A DNA stretch of 64,000 nucleotides from Streptococcus mitis (lineage in GTDB: Bacteria > Bacillota > Bacilli > Lactobacillales > Streptococcaceae): the NCBI RefSeq assembly GCF_002005545.1, contig NZ_LBMT01000001.1, positions 1,386,301 to 1,450,300 on the forward strand. The letters are read 5' to 3'. Positions within the stretch are counted from its first letter, which is position 1, and each line of letters starts with the position of its first letter. The position numbers and the translations under genes are program-made. This document shows, in pieces, positions 29,237-38,040 of this stretch. The notes below the pieces were generated by a model. That model was not told the DNA's origin. It worked only from the letters and a program-made list of their open reading frames with translations, and did not search any database.

Positions 29237-29968
29237 ATGAGTAATATAGAATCAATTCGTAAAGCGCATATCATCGTGTGGGGTGCCTATCTATTTTTAT
29301 CATTAAGGGCGCCGCTAATTAGCAGCACTGAGTATTTCTTGCTTATTTTTTTAGCGTTTCTCTATTCAATAGTATCGCTACCTATATACTCTGTGAAGAA
29401 TAAAATAGTATCCATTTGTTTGGCTATAAACTCGATTCTGTTAATTAGTTTTCCAATTTTAATCAATAAATATTTCCCAGGAAACGTTTCTACTTATATC
29501 GTATTAATAAGTATTTTTATCCTGGAGTTCTTAATCTTTAATAAAATTGGTAGAGATTTTGATACTAGATTAGCTAGCGAGTATAGGAAAATCAGTCAGT
29601 TTAAAAGTAAGATGTCTCAATCTCCTTGGATAAAATATTTAGAGATTTCTAGTTTTATATTAACTATATTTCCATTTATTCTTCATGGTACAGTTGATAA
29701 TCGTGTATTGACTCTTATCTTTTTGATAAAAATTTGTGTAGATACGACGATAAAGGTTCTATTAAACAGAATTTTTAAGACAAGTAAGGTAATGAAAAGG
29801 AGGATATTTTCTCTTTTTGTACTAGATTTGATTGTCTATATATTTTTAGGTTATGTTTTAGTGATACAAAAAGACGAATATCTGTTTTCAATTCTACTAA
29901 TTTTTTCTAATTTTTCACTTCCCTTTATTAGAGAAAAAGAGTATGAGTTATTTAAAAATAAGAAATGA
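29237..29968 (+). CDS. Polytopic membrane protein of unknown function
   Basis: 243 residues with about seven predicted hydrophobic segments and a basic loop (GRDFDTRLASEYRKISQFKSK). RBS AGGAG lies 8 bases before the ATG. Very AT-rich, with rare-type codons (ATA, AGA), unlike the flanking core genes. It is the first gene of a cluster of small membrane proteins around a broken double-glycine peptide, so a role in immunity to, or export of, a peptide is possible but not shown. Confidence 0.65.
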   Translation: MSNIESIRKAHIIVWGAYLFLSLRAPLISSTEYFLLIFLAFLYSIVSLPIYSVKNKIVSICLAINSILLISFPILINKYFPGNVSTYIVLISIFILEFLIFNKIGRDFDTRLASEYRKISQFKSKMSQSPWIKYLEISSFILTIFPFILHGTVDNRVLTLIFLIKICVDTTIKVLLNRIFKTSKVMKRRIFSLFVLDLIVYIFLGYVLVIQKDEYLFSILLIFSNFSLPFIREKEYELFKNKK

Positions 29969-29975
29969 GATAAAT

Positions 29976-30131
29976 ATGGTTAAATCTTACTTCTCTTTAA
30001 AATCAAATAGTGAAAGAATATCTTATCTAGCTGACGAAGAGAAAAAAACGAAGTTGTCTATCGTTAGGACACTATCCTATCCATGCCACGTTAAAGAGGA
30101 GAAATCTTATGAAATTCGTATCACCAAATAA
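29976..30131 (+). CDS. Doubtful small ORF
   Basis: A 51-residue reading frame from ATG 29976 (an alternative start at 29943 overlaps the previous gene). Charged, without membrane segment or clear RBS; its end overlaps the better-supported peptide frame starting at 30109. It may be non-coding or a gene remnant. Confidence 0.25.
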   Translation: MVKSYFSLKSNSERISYLADEEKKTKLSIVRTLSYPCHVKEEKSYEIRITK

Positions 30132-30213
30132 TTATGCTGCTATTGAGTAAGAAGAGATGAGGTGTCTTGATGGGGGATTATCTCTACATAAAGAAGGGGG
30201 AATGTTACAGTAA
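30109..30213 (+). pseudogene. Double-glycine leader peptide (bacteriocin-like), broken by an in-frame stop
   Basis: From ATG 30109 (RBS GAGGAG) the frame reads MKFVSPNNYAAIE, a TAA stop at 30148-30150, then EEMRCLDGG and LSLHKEGGMLQ to a TAA at 30211. Ignoring the internal stop, the segment fits the double-glycine leader pattern of class II bacteriocins and peptide pheromones: Glu at -8, a hydrophobic residue at -7, Leu at -4, GG at -2/-1. The mature part is only 11 residues, so the gene is probably decayed. Small membrane proteins of immunity-protein size follow. Confidence 0.5.
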
Positions 30214-30247
30214 ACGTAGCCACTGCTTATTTTATGGGGAATTAAAT

Positions 30248-30427
30248 ATGTTTAAACTAAGTGATAAAGTCAAAGTGGTTTTTGCTTTTTTAGGAGTAAG
30301 TTCCATATTGGTTAGTATGTATCTTATACCTTTTATTAAAACTGAGAATAAATTTTGGGAAATACTTTTATTTATATTAGGTGTATTGCTAATTGGAATT
30401 GAGTTACTAAATTCCCCCAAAAATTAA
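30248..30427 (+). CDS. Small two-helix membrane protein
   Basis: 59 residues from ATG 30248 (RBS GGGGA), with two transmembrane segments (VVFAFLGVSSILVSMYLIPFI and the stretch around LFILGVLLIGIELL). Size and topology suit a bacteriocin immunity protein, and it follows the broken double-glycine peptide. No family is recognised. Confidence 0.5.
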   Translation: MFKLSDKVKVVFAFLGVSSILVSMYLIPFIKTENKFWEILLFILGVLLIGIELLNSPKN

Positions 30428-30539
30428 ATTTTAGAATAGTATTAGTGAGTAGGTAATCATTTATTGATTGGATTTTTTAATGCTATTGATGAATGGGATA
30501 GAAAAAGTGACAATAAATTAAGAGTAGGATGATAGTATT

Positions 30540-30752
30540 ATGATGGTTATTTTAATTTTGATGGCTGTGGTGTTTCTGTATTATGTAATTACAGAGTATT
30601 TTCAGAATAGTTATATTGACTGTATACTATTTCTAACATTGCTGATTTCTCATTTGATATGGGATTACTATTTTTTACCTATTGAAGTCTTAGTAGCATT
30701 AAGTGGAGTAAATTTGTTGTCAAGATTATTCAAAAAAATGAGAAGTCAATAG
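30540..30752 (+). CDS. Small membrane protein
   Basis: 70 residues with two or three hydrophobic segments and a basic C-terminus (LFKKMRSQ). The start could be either of two adjacent ATGs. AT-rich like its neighbours. Function unknown; probably part of the same small-membrane-protein cluster. Confidence 0.45.
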   Translation: MMVILILMAVVFLYYVITEYFQNSYIDCILFLTLLISHLIWDYYFLPIEVLVALSGVNLLSRLFKKMRSQ

Positions 30753-30773
30753 ATTTGTTAGTGGATTATAAAG

Positions 30774-31013
30774 ATGAAAGGTAAAATTGAGATATTTAAA
30801 ATGAAACATTTTTTTGCAGGAATTGGTGAGATAAGATTTAGTCATTATCTATTGTCTCTATGTGTAGGACTAGCCCCTCTTTTTCATATCTATATAATAG
30901 GCTCTGAAATGAGTTTTGTGAAAATAGTATTATCTATTTTGGGGGTCATATTTGTATGTATTTTAACTATTACTCGAATTTATAGGAGATTTTTCTATAA
31001 TTCACTAGAATAG
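30774..31013 (+). CDS. Small membrane protein
   Basis: 79 residues, with two hydrophobic segments separated by a short loop and a basic tail (ITRIYRRFFYNS). No convincing RBS before ATG 30774. Function unknown; last member of the cluster before the core HAD gene. Confidence 0.4.
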   Translation: MKGKIEIFKMKHFFAGIGEIRFSHYLLSLCVGLAPLFHIYIIGSEMSFVKIVLSILGVIFVCILTITRIYRRFFYNSLE

Positions 31014-31132
31014 TATGGATTAGTTAATCAATTGGAACGATTATTCTTTGTGATACTATACCACTTTTAAGTTTTTACATTAAACAGCTGACTGAAGTGA
31101 AAGTTGTTTATCCTAGAAAGGAAAACCTCAAA

Positions 31133-31825
31133 TTGCCCTACAAATTTCTACTTTTCGACCTTGACCACACTTTGCTTGATTTTGATGCTGCTGAGGATGT
31201 GGCTTTGACGCAACTTCTAAAAGAAGAAGGGGTTACAGATATTCAGGCTTATAAAGACTATTACGTTCCTATGAACAAGGCTCTCTGGAAGGACTTGGAG
31301 CAAAAGAAAATCAGTAAACAAGAGCTGGTTAACACGCGCTTTTCTCGTTTATTTGCTCATTTTGGACAGGAAAAAGACGGTAGTTTTCTAGCCCAGCGTT
31401 ACCAATTTTACCTTGCCCAACAGGGGCAAACTTTTTCAGGTGCTCATGAACTTTTGGATAGCCTTATCGAGCGAGATTATGAGCTGTATGCTGCGACAAA
31501 TGGCATTACTGCCATTCAGACGGGGCGTTTGGCTCAATCGGGTCTAGCACCTTATTTCAATCAAGTCTTTATCTCAGAACAGCTACAAACACAAAAGCCT
31601 GATGCCCTCTTTTATGAAAAAATCGGTCAACAGATTGCTGGATTTAGTAAAGAAAATACTCTGATGATTGGAGATTCCCTAACAGCCGACATTCAAGGTG
31701 GCAAAAATGCTGGAATTGACACGATCTGGTACAATCCTCATCACCTCAAAAATCACACACAAGCCCAGCCGACTTATGAAGTCCATTCTTATCAAGACTT
31801 GCTGGATTGCTTAGATAAACTGTAA
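31133..31825 (+). CDS. HAD-superfamily hydrolase, YjjG/YfnB-like nucleotidase
   Basis: HAD fold: nucleophile motif FLLFDLDHTLLDF, motif II TNG (AATNGITAIQTGR), motif III lysine in TQKPDALFYEKIG and motif IV GDSLTADIQGG. The IQTGRL and KPDALFYEKIG features match the YjjG/YfnB group (non-canonical pyrimidine nucleotidases). I place the start at TTG 31133 (MPYKFLLFDLDHT) because AAAGGA precedes it and homologues start there; an in-frame GTG at 31097 would add 12 residues. Confidence 0.85.
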   Translation: MPYKFLLFDLDHTLLDFDAAEDVALTQLLKEEGVTDIQAYKDYYVPMNKALWKDLEQKKISKQELVNTRFSRLFAHFGQEKDGSFLAQRYQFYLAQQGQTFSGAHELLDSLIERDYELYAATNGITAIQTGRLAQSGLAPYFNQVFISEQLQTQKPDALFYEKIGQQIAGFSKENTLMIGDSLTADIQGGKNAGIDTIWYNPHHLKNHTQAQPTYEVHSYQDLLDCLDKL

Positions 31826-31886
31826 AAAGTGGTTTCCATAGCCACTTTTTGCTATAATAGAGGCAGTAAAAATGAAGGAGTTGGCT

Positions 31887-32540
31887 ATGGAACACTCGTC
31901 TTGGCATGCTTTGATTAAGGAGCAATTACCTGAGGGTTATTTTGGGAAAATCAATCAGTTTATGGAGCAGGTCTATGCTCAGGGGACTATTTATCCACCT
32001 AAGGAAAAGGTTTTTCAGGCTCTCTTGACAACACCGCTTGAAGAAGTTAAGGTGGTTATTCTAGGGCAAGACCCCTATCACGGGCCAAGTCAAGCGCAGG
32101 GCTTGAGTTTTTCTGTACCGGACTCTATCCCAGCTCCACCATCCTTGCAAAATATATTGAAAGAATTGTCAGATGATATCGGGGTTAAGAAATCTCATGA
32201 TTTGACAGCTTGGGCTGAACAAGGAGTCTTGCTTCTTAATGCTTGTTTGACGGTTCCTGCTGGACAGGCCAATGGTCATGCCGGTCAGATATGGGAGCCT
32301 TTTACTGATGCTGTGATTCAGGTGGTCAATCATCTAGATAGACCAGTCGTTTTTGTACTCTGGGGAGCCTACGCACGCAAGAAGAAGGCCTTAGTTACCA
32401 ATCCTCATCACTTGGTTATCGAATCAGCCCATCCCAGTCCTTTGTCGGTTTATAGAGGATTTTGGGGTTCCAAGCCTTTTTCCAAGGCCAATGCATTCTT
32501 AAAAGAGACAGGACAAGAGCCAATCGATTGGCTTAGATAA
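31887..32540 (+). CDS. ung: Uracil-DNA glycosylase
   Basis: 217 residues, family 1 UDG. The water-activating motif [19 protein letters not shown] and the catalytic/intercalating HPSPLS ([13 protein letters not shown]) are intact. It excises uracil from DNA. Start ATG 31887 has AAGGAG 6 bases upstream; the earlier ATG at 31872 would be inside that RBS. Followed 9 bases later by mutX, so two DNA-hygiene genes are probably cotranscribed. Confidence 0.97.
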   Translation: MEHSSWHALIKEQLPEGYFGKINQFMEQVYAQGTIYPPKEKVFQALLTTPLEEVKVVILGQDPYHGPSQAQGLSFSVPDSIPAPPSLQNILKELSDDIGVKKSHDLTAWAEQGVLLLNACLTVPAGQANGHAGQIWEPFTDAVIQVVNHLDRPVVFVLWGAYARKKKALVTNPHHLVIESAHPSPLSVYRGFWGSKPFSKANAFLKETGQEPIDWLR

Positions 32541-32549
32541 GGAGAAAAT

Positions 32550-33014
32550 ATGCCTCAGTTAGCGACAATTTGCTACATTGATAACGGGAAGGAACTGCTC
32601 ATGCTCCACCGTAATAAGAAACCTAATGATGTTCATGAAGGGAAATGGATTGGTGTGGGTGGTAAGCTAGAGCGAGGAGAGACACCTCAGGAATGCGCGG
32701 CGCGTGAAATCCTCGAGGAAACAGGGCTCAAAGCCAAGCCAGTTTTAAAAGGTGTCATCACTTTTCCTGAATTTACACCAGATTTAGACTGGTACACCTA
32801 TGTTTTTAAGGTGACGGAGTTTGAGGGCGACTTGATTGACTGCAACGAGGGAACGCTGGAATGGGTTCCCTATGACGAAGTTTTGAGCAAGCCGACTTGG
32901 GAAGGTGACCATACCTTTGTTGAGTGGCTTTTAGAGGATAAACCCTTCTTTTCAGCTAAGTTTGTTTATGATGGGGATAAATTGTTGGATACCCAAGTTG
33001 ATTTCTATGAATAA
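32550..33014 (+). CDS. mutX: NUDIX hydrolase, MutT/MutX-type 8-oxo-dGTP diphosphatase
   Basis: 154 residues with a complete Nudix box (GKLERGETPQECAAREILEE then TG) at about residues 38-60 and the GKWIGVGGKLE lead-in. Length and sequence fit pneumococcal MutX, which removes oxidised dGTP. Tightly packed between ung and pyrC (9 and 12 base gaps). Confidence 0.92.
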   Translation: MPQLATICYIDNGKELLMLHRNKKPNDVHEGKWIGVGGKLERGETPQECAAREILEETGLKAKPVLKGVITFPEFTPDLDWYTYVFKVTEFEGDLIDCNEGTLEWVPYDEVLSKPTWEGDHTFVEWLLEDKPFFSAKFVYDGDKLLDTQVDFYE

Positions 33015-33026
33015 AGGAGAAAGCAG

Positions 33027-34295
33027 ATGCTACTAATCAAAAATGGTCGTGTAATGGATCCCAGATCTGGTTTGGATCAAGTGTGTGATGTCTTAGTTCA
33101 AGATGGGAAAATTGTCAAAATTGCGCCTGAGATCAAGGAAGAAGGAGCAGAGGTACTTGATGCTACTGGTCTTGTAGTTGCTCCTGGTTTGGTCGATATC
33201 CATGTCCATTTCCGTGAACCTGGTCAAACCCACAAGGAGGATATCCATACTGGTGCCCTAGCTGCCGCTGCAGGTGGTTTTACAACTGTCGTCATGATGG
33301 CTAACACTAGTCCAACCATTTCGGACGTAGAGACTTTGCAAGAAGTTCTCCAGTCAGCTGCCAAAGAGAAGATTAATGTTAAGACGGTTGCGACCATTAC
33401 TAAAAACTTTAATGGGCAAGATTTGACTGACTTTAAATCACTCTTAGAAGCTGGAGCGGTTGGTTTTTCAGATGATGGCATTCCACTTGAAAGCAGTAAA
33501 GTTGTCAAGGAAGCCATGGAGGAAGCTAAAAAGCTTAATACCTTTATTAGTCTCCATGAGGAAGATCCAGGTTTGAATGGGATTCTTGGATTTAACGAAA
33601 ATATTGCTAAAAAACATTTCCATATCTGTGGTGCGACTGGGGTAGCTGAGTATGCTATGATGGCGCGTGATGTCATGATTGCCTATGCAACCAAAGCCCA
33701 TGTTCATATTCAGCATTTGTCTAAGGAAGAAAGTGTTAAAGTAGTGGAGTTTGCTCAAGGTTTGGGTGCGCAAGTCACAGCAGAAGTAGCGCCACAGCAT
33801 TTTTCTAAGACAGAAGCGCTCCTTTTGACTCAAGGTAGCAATGCTAAGATGAATCCGCCGCTTCGTTTGGAATCAGACCGTCGTGCCGTTATCGAAGGCC
33901 TTAAATCAGGCATCATCACAGTTATCGCGACTGACCACGCACCTCACCATGCGGATGAGAAAAATGTCGAAGATATTACCAAAGCACCATCTGGCATGAC
34001 TGGCTTAGAAACATCTCTTTCCCTTGGATTGACTTATTTGGTGGAAGCTGGTGAGTTAAGCTTGATGGAATTACTTGAAAAGATGACATACAACCCAGCC
34101 AAGCTTTACAACTTTGAAGCAGGTTATTTAGCTGAGAATGGTCCAGCGGACATCACTATTTTTGATGCTAAGGCTGACCGACTTGTGGACTCCCATTTTG
34201 CTTCGAAAGCAACCAATTCACCATTCATTGGTGAAACCTTAAAAGGGCAGGTTAAATATACCATCTGTAAGGGACAAATTGTCTATCAAAACTAG
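33027..34295 (+). CDS. pyrC: Dihydroorotase
   Basis: 422 residues, class I dihydroorotase of pyrimidine synthesis. Zinc ligands lie in [16 protein letters not shown], with further active-site motifs [18 protein letters not shown] and the aspartate in ATDHAPHH. It makes dihydroorotate from carbamoyl-aspartate. It follows mutX by 12 bases, so expression is probably linked to the DNA-repair genes rather than to other pyr genes. Confidence 0.96.
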   Translation: MLLIKNGRVMDPRSGLDQVCDVLVQDGKIVKIAPEIKEEGAEVLDATGLVVAPGLVDIHVHFREPGQTHKEDIHTGALAAAAGGFTTVVMMANTSPTISDVETLQEVLQSAAKEKINVKTVATITKNFNGQDLTDFKSLLEAGAVGFSDDGIPLESSKVVKEAMEEAKKLNTFISLHEEDPGLNGILGFNENIAKKHFHICGATGVAEYAMMARDVMIAYATKAHVHIQHLSKEESVKVVEFAQGLGAQVTAEVAPQHFSKTEALLLTQGSNAKMNPPLRLESDRRAVIEGLKSGIITVIATDHAPHHADEKNVEDITKAPSGMTGLETSLSLGLTYLVEAGELSLMELLEKMTYNPAKLYNFEAGYLAENGPADITIFDAKADRLVDSHFASKATNSPFIGETLKGQVKYTICKGQIVYQN

Positions 34296-34336
34296 GTGGG
34301 AGTCTGCTCTGTAAACCAAAAGAATAGAGCGTCTAT

Positions 34337-35698
34337 ATGTACCAAACCCATCATTTTAAAGACAAGTTTATCTTATTTTTAAAGATATTTTTCCCTATTC
34401 TGATTTATCAATTTGCCAATTATTCTGCCTCCTTTGTTGATACGACTATGACTGGTCAATACAACACCATGGACTTGGCTGGTGTGTCTATGGCAACCAG
34501 TATCTGGAACCCCTTCTTTACATTCCTAACAGGGATTGTGTCAGCCTTGGTGCCTATCATTGGTCACCATCTTGGTCGAGGTAAAAAGGAAGAGGTTGCG
34601 TCTGATTTTTACCAGTTCATCTATCTGGCCTTGGGTCTATCTGTGGTCTTGCTGGGACTAGTACTTTTCCTGGCACCTCCTGTCTTGAACCATATCGGAC
34701 TAGAATCACCAGTGGCAGCAATAGCGGTTCGCTATCTCTGGTTTTTATCTATCGGGATTATCCCCTTGTTGCTCTTTAGTGTCATTCGTTCCTTGCTGGA
34801 TGCACTGGGATTGACCAAACTGTCCATGTACCTCATGCTTTTGTTACTTCCTCTCAATAGTGGATTTAACTATCTCTTGATTTACGGGGCCTTTGGTGTT
34901 CCAGAACTGGGAGGTGCTGGTGCTGGTTTAGGAACATCCTTGGCCTACTGGGTCTTGCTGGGAATTTCTATTCTAGTTCTATTTAAGCAGGAGAAGCTCA
35001 AAGCCCTACATCTTGAGAAACGCATTCCACTTAATATAGATAAAATCAAGGAAGGAGTTCGTTTAGGTCTGCCTATTGGGGGAACTGTCTTTGCGGAAGT
35101 AGCTATCTTTTCCGTGGTTGGCTTGATTATGGCTAAGTTCTCGTCCTTGATTATCGCTAGCCACCAGTCAGCCATGAACTTTTCAAGTCTCATGTACGCC
35201 TTTCCTATGAGTATCTCATCGGCTATGGCGATAGTCGTGTCTTATGAAGTGGGAGCCAAGCGATTTGATGATGCGAAAACCTATATTGGTCTAGGAAGAT
35301 GGACAGCCCTTATTTTTGCGGCCTTCACCTTATCTTTCCTTTACATTTTTAGGGGAAATGTGGCTAGTCTTTATGGGAACGACCCAGAATTTATCGATTT
35401 GACAGCACGTTTTTTGACTTACAGCCTCTTCTTCCAGTTAGCAGATACCTTTGCGGCACCGCTTCAGGGAATTTTACGGGGGTATAAGGATACCGTTATT
35501 CCTTTTTACCTTGGTTTGGTTGGTTACTGGGGGGTGACACTCCCAGTAGCTATGGTATTTGATTCCCTAACAGATTTTGGCGCTTATTCATATTGGATTG
35601 GTTTGATTATTAGTCTGATTGTGAGTGGGGCGCTCTATCGTTGGCGTTTAACTGTGATTATGAAGAGATTTGAATCTTTAGCAAAATTTAAACGATAA
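34337..35698 (+). CDS. MATE-family multidrug/Na+ antiporter
   Basis: 453 residues with 12 hydrophobic segments in two halves. The N-terminal half has the MATE pattern FVDTTMTGQYNTMDLAGVSMA and the middle has PIGGTVFAEVAIFSVVG. Such transporters export cationic drugs or metabolites using Na+ or H+ gradients; the substrate cannot be told from sequence. Ends at a terminator (GAGAAAATCCC/GGGGTTTTCT, about 35722-35757). Confidence 0.9.
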   Translation: MYQTHHFKDKFILFLKIFFPILIYQFANYSASFVDTTMTGQYNTMDLAGVSMATSIWNPFFTFLTGIVSALVPIIGHHLGRGKKEEVASDFYQFIYLALGLSVVLLGLVLFLAPPVLNHIGLESPVAAIAVRYLWFLSIGIIPLLLFSVIRSLLDALGLTKLSMYLMLLLLPLNSGFNYLLIYGAFGVPELGGAGAGLGTSLAYWVLLGISILVLFKQEKLKALHLEKRIPLNIDKIKEGVRLGLPIGGTVFAEVAIFSVVGLIMAKFSSLIIASHQSAMNFSSLMYAFPMSISSAMAIVVSYEVGAKRFDDAKTYIGLGRWTALIFAAFTLSFLYIFRGNVASLYGNDPEFIDLTARFLTYSLFFQLADTFAAPLQGILRGYKDTVIPFYLGLVGYWGVTLPVAMVFDSLTDFGAYSYWIGLIISLIVSGALYRWRLTVIMKRFESLAKFKR

Positions 35699-35787
35699 AA
35701 AGTTTGTGAAAAAATATTATTAGCGAGAAAATCCCTTGTTCTCATGGGGTTTTCTTTTTTATTTTGTGAAATTTTCTCGAAAAAACT

Positions 35788-35816
35788 TTGACAGTATTTT
35801 CCAAAAACGGTAAAAT
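35788..35816 (+). promoter_or_regulatory. Promoter of pyruvate dehydrogenase operon
   Basis: -35 TTGACA (35788-35793), 17-nt spacer, -10 TAAAAT (35811-35816), 35 bases before the E1-alpha start. Confidence 0.85.
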
Positions 35817-35850
35817 AGTAAGGTAAGAAGAAAGTTAGAAAGGCAAGAAG

Positions 35851-36819
35851 ATGTCAACTTTAGATAAAAATCTTTTGCTAGAAATGTTCCGTAAGATGGA
35901 AGAAATCCGTCGCATGGACTTAAAAATTGCGCAATTAGTAAAGAAAGGGAAAGTGCCAGGAATGACGCACTTTTCTGTTGGAGAAGAAGCCGCTAACGTG
36001 GGTGCTATGTTGGCTCTCAATCCAGATGATCTGATCACATCCAACCACCGTGGTCACGGGCAAGCTATTGCCAAAGGGATTGACCTCAACGGAATGATGG
36101 CTGAAATCCTTGGTAAATACACTGGAACCTGTAAAGGAAAAGGTGGTTCTATGCATATTGCTGACCTTGATGCTGGTAACCTTGGTGCCAATGGTATCGT
36201 AGGTGGTGGTATGGGAATCGCTGTTGGTGCAGCCCTCAGTCAGCAAATGCAAAATACCGGTAAAATCGTTGTCTGCTTCTTTGGAGATGGTGCGACCAAT
36301 GAAGGTGTTTTCCACGAAGCAGTGAACATGGCTTCTATCTGGAACCTGCCAGTCATTTTCTATTGCATTAACAACGGTTACGGTATCTCTGCGGATATCA
36401 AGAAAATGACTAATGTAGAACATATCCATCAACGTAGCGCCGCTTATGGAATTCCTGGAATGTTCATCGAAGACGGTAACAATGTCATCGACGTCTATGA
36501 AGGATTTAAGAAAGCTGTAGATCATGTTCGCAGTGGTAATGGTCCAGTCTTGATTGAAAGTGTAACTTACCGCTGGCTTGGTCACTCATCATCTGACCCT
36601 GGTAAATATCGTACACGTGAAGAAGTTGAATTGTGGAAACAAAAAGACCCAATCGAAAACCTTCGTAACTATCTCGTTGAAAATAACATTGCAAGTGCCG
36701 AAGAATTGGAAGAAATCCAAGCGCAAGTAAAGGAAGCAGTAGAAGCTTCTGTTAAATTTGCAGAGGAAAGTCCATTCCCACCACTTGAATCAGCATTTGA
36801 AGATATTTACGCAGACTAA
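35851..36819 (+). CDS. pdhA: Pyruvate dehydrogenase E1 component, alpha subunit
   Basis: 322 residues, thiamine-diphosphate enzyme. The TPP motif GDGATNEGVFHEAVNMASIWNLP shows GDG...NN (with INNGYGIS), and the phosphorylation-loop region YRWLGHSSSDPGKYR is present. With E1-beta it decarboxylates pyruvate and reductively acetylates lipoyl groups. The cluster is annotated as aco (acetoin dehydrogenase) in some streptococci, but with no acetoin genes nearby pyruvate is the likelier substrate. Confidence 0.93.
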   Translation: MSTLDKNLLLEMFRKMEEIRRMDLKIAQLVKKGKVPGMTHFSVGEEAANVGAMLALNPDDLITSNHRGHGQAIAKGIDLNGMMAEILGKYTGTCKGKGGSMHIADLDAGNLGANGIVGGGMGIAVGAALSQQMQNTGKIVVCFFGDGATNEGVFHEAVNMASIWNLPVIFYCINNGYGISADIKKMTNVEHIHQRSAAYGIPGMFIEDGNNVIDVYEGFKKAVDHVRSGNGPVLIESVTYRWLGHSSSDPGKYRTREEVELWKQKDPIENLRNYLVENNIASAEELEEIQAQVKEAVEASVKFAEESPFPPLESAFEDIYAD

Positions 36820-36834
36820 GGAGAAAGAGATAAA

Positions 36835-37827
36835 ATGGAAACAAAAACAATGTCCTTCCGTGACACCATTATCCTTGCTATGTCTGAGGAAATGCGTCGC
36901 GATGAAAATGTGTTCTTGATGGGAGAAGACGTTGGTGTCTTCGGAGGAGACTTCGGAACTTCTGTTGGAATGCTTGAAGAATTTGGTCCAGAACGTGTTC
37001 GTGACTGTCCAATTTCTGAAGCTGCCATCTCGGGAGCAGCAGCAGGAGCAGCCATGACAGGACTTCGTCCAATCGTTGATATGACCTTCATGGACTTCTC
37101 GGTTATTGCCATGGACAATATCGTCAACCAAGCTGCGAAAACACGTTACATGTTTGGTGGTAAAGGTCAGGTTCCAATGACTGTCCGTTGTGCAGCTGGT
37201 AACGGAGTTGGTTCTGCCGCCCAGCACTCGCAATCACTAGAGTCTTGGTTTACTCACATTCCTGGTCTTAAGGTTGTGGCACCAGGTACACCTGCGGATA
37301 TGAAAGGATTGCTTAAGTCTTCTATCCGTGATAACAACCCTGTTATCATTCTTGAGTATAAGTCAGAATTTAACCAAAAAGGGGAAGTGCCAGTTGATCC
37401 AGACTACACGATTCCACTTGGAGTTGGGGAAATCAAACGTGAAGGTACGGATGTAACAGTTGTTACTTATGGAAAAATGCTTCGCCGTGTGGTTCAAGCT
37501 GCTGAAGAATTAGCAGAAGAAGGAATTTCAGTTGAAATTGTTGACCCACGTACCCTTGTTCCGCTTGATAAGGATATCATCATTAACTCAGTTAAGAAGA
37601 CTGGTAAGGTTGTTCTGGTCAACGATGCCCACAAAACAAGCGGCTATATCGGAGAGATTTCAGCTATTATTTCAGAATCAGAAGCATTTGACTATCTAGA
37701 TGCACCAATTCGTCGTTGCGCAGGAGAAGATGTGCCGATGCCTTATGCACAAAACCTAGAAAATGCAATGATTCCAACCGTTGAAAGCATCAAAGATGCA
37801 ATCCGAAAAACTTATAACAAAGAATAG
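36835..37827 (+). CDS. pdhB: Pyruvate dehydrogenase E1 component, beta subunit
   Basis: 330 residues, transketolase-like fold with the conserved EDVGVFGGDFGTSVG, PISEAAISGAAAGAAMTG and C-terminal VVLVNDAHKTSGYIGEI segments. Forms the alpha2beta2 E1. Starts 16 bases after pdhA. It is followed by a 213-bp gap with strong dyads before E2. Confidence 0.94.
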   Translation: METKTMSFRDTIILAMSEEMRRDENVFLMGEDVGVFGGDFGTSVGMLEEFGPERVRDCPISEAAISGAAAGAAMTGLRPIVDMTFMDFSVIAMDNIVNQAAKTRYMFGGKGQVPMTVRCAAGNGVGSAAQHSQSLESWFTHIPGLKVVAPGTPADMKGLLKSSIRDNNPVIILEYKSEFNQKGEVPVDPDYTIPLGVGEIKREGTDVTVVTYGKMLRRVVQAAEELAEEGISVEIVDPRTLVPLDKDIIINSVKKTGKVVLVNDAHKTSGYIGEISAIISESEAFDYLDAPIRRCAGEDVPMPYAQNLENAMIPTVESIKDAIRKTYNKE

Positions 37828-37873
37828 GACTACATAAGATAAATTATGTAAAATAACGGTTGTTTTTAACTTT

Positions 37874-38010
37874 AGCAACTTGAGATACGTGTTGTATCCA
37901 AGTTGCTTGTAGAGTTGAATTCGGACGGAGGTCTGCGAAAAAAAGATAGATTTTCTTGTGTTCATCGAACACATCGTCAATCTCCTATTTTTTCATTGTC
38001 CTCTGCGTCC
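37874..38010. repeat. Palindromic insert between E1-beta and E2
   Basis: The hairpin AGCAACTT..GATAC/GTATC.AAGTTGCT (37874-37908) is followed by a second imperfect inverted segment (about 37923-38010) whose ends GGACG and CGTCC pair and whose centre is GTGTTC-ATC-GAACAC. No gene. It may be a miniature repeat or an RNA structure adjusting E1:E2 stoichiometry. Confidence 0.55.
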
Positions 38011-38040
38011 TTAATATCTTAGTATAGAATTGGAGAGGTC

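Noticed and set aside
35935..36585. 216-codon minus-strand ORF opposite pdhA
   Set aside because: Antisense shadow of a clear E1-alpha gene.
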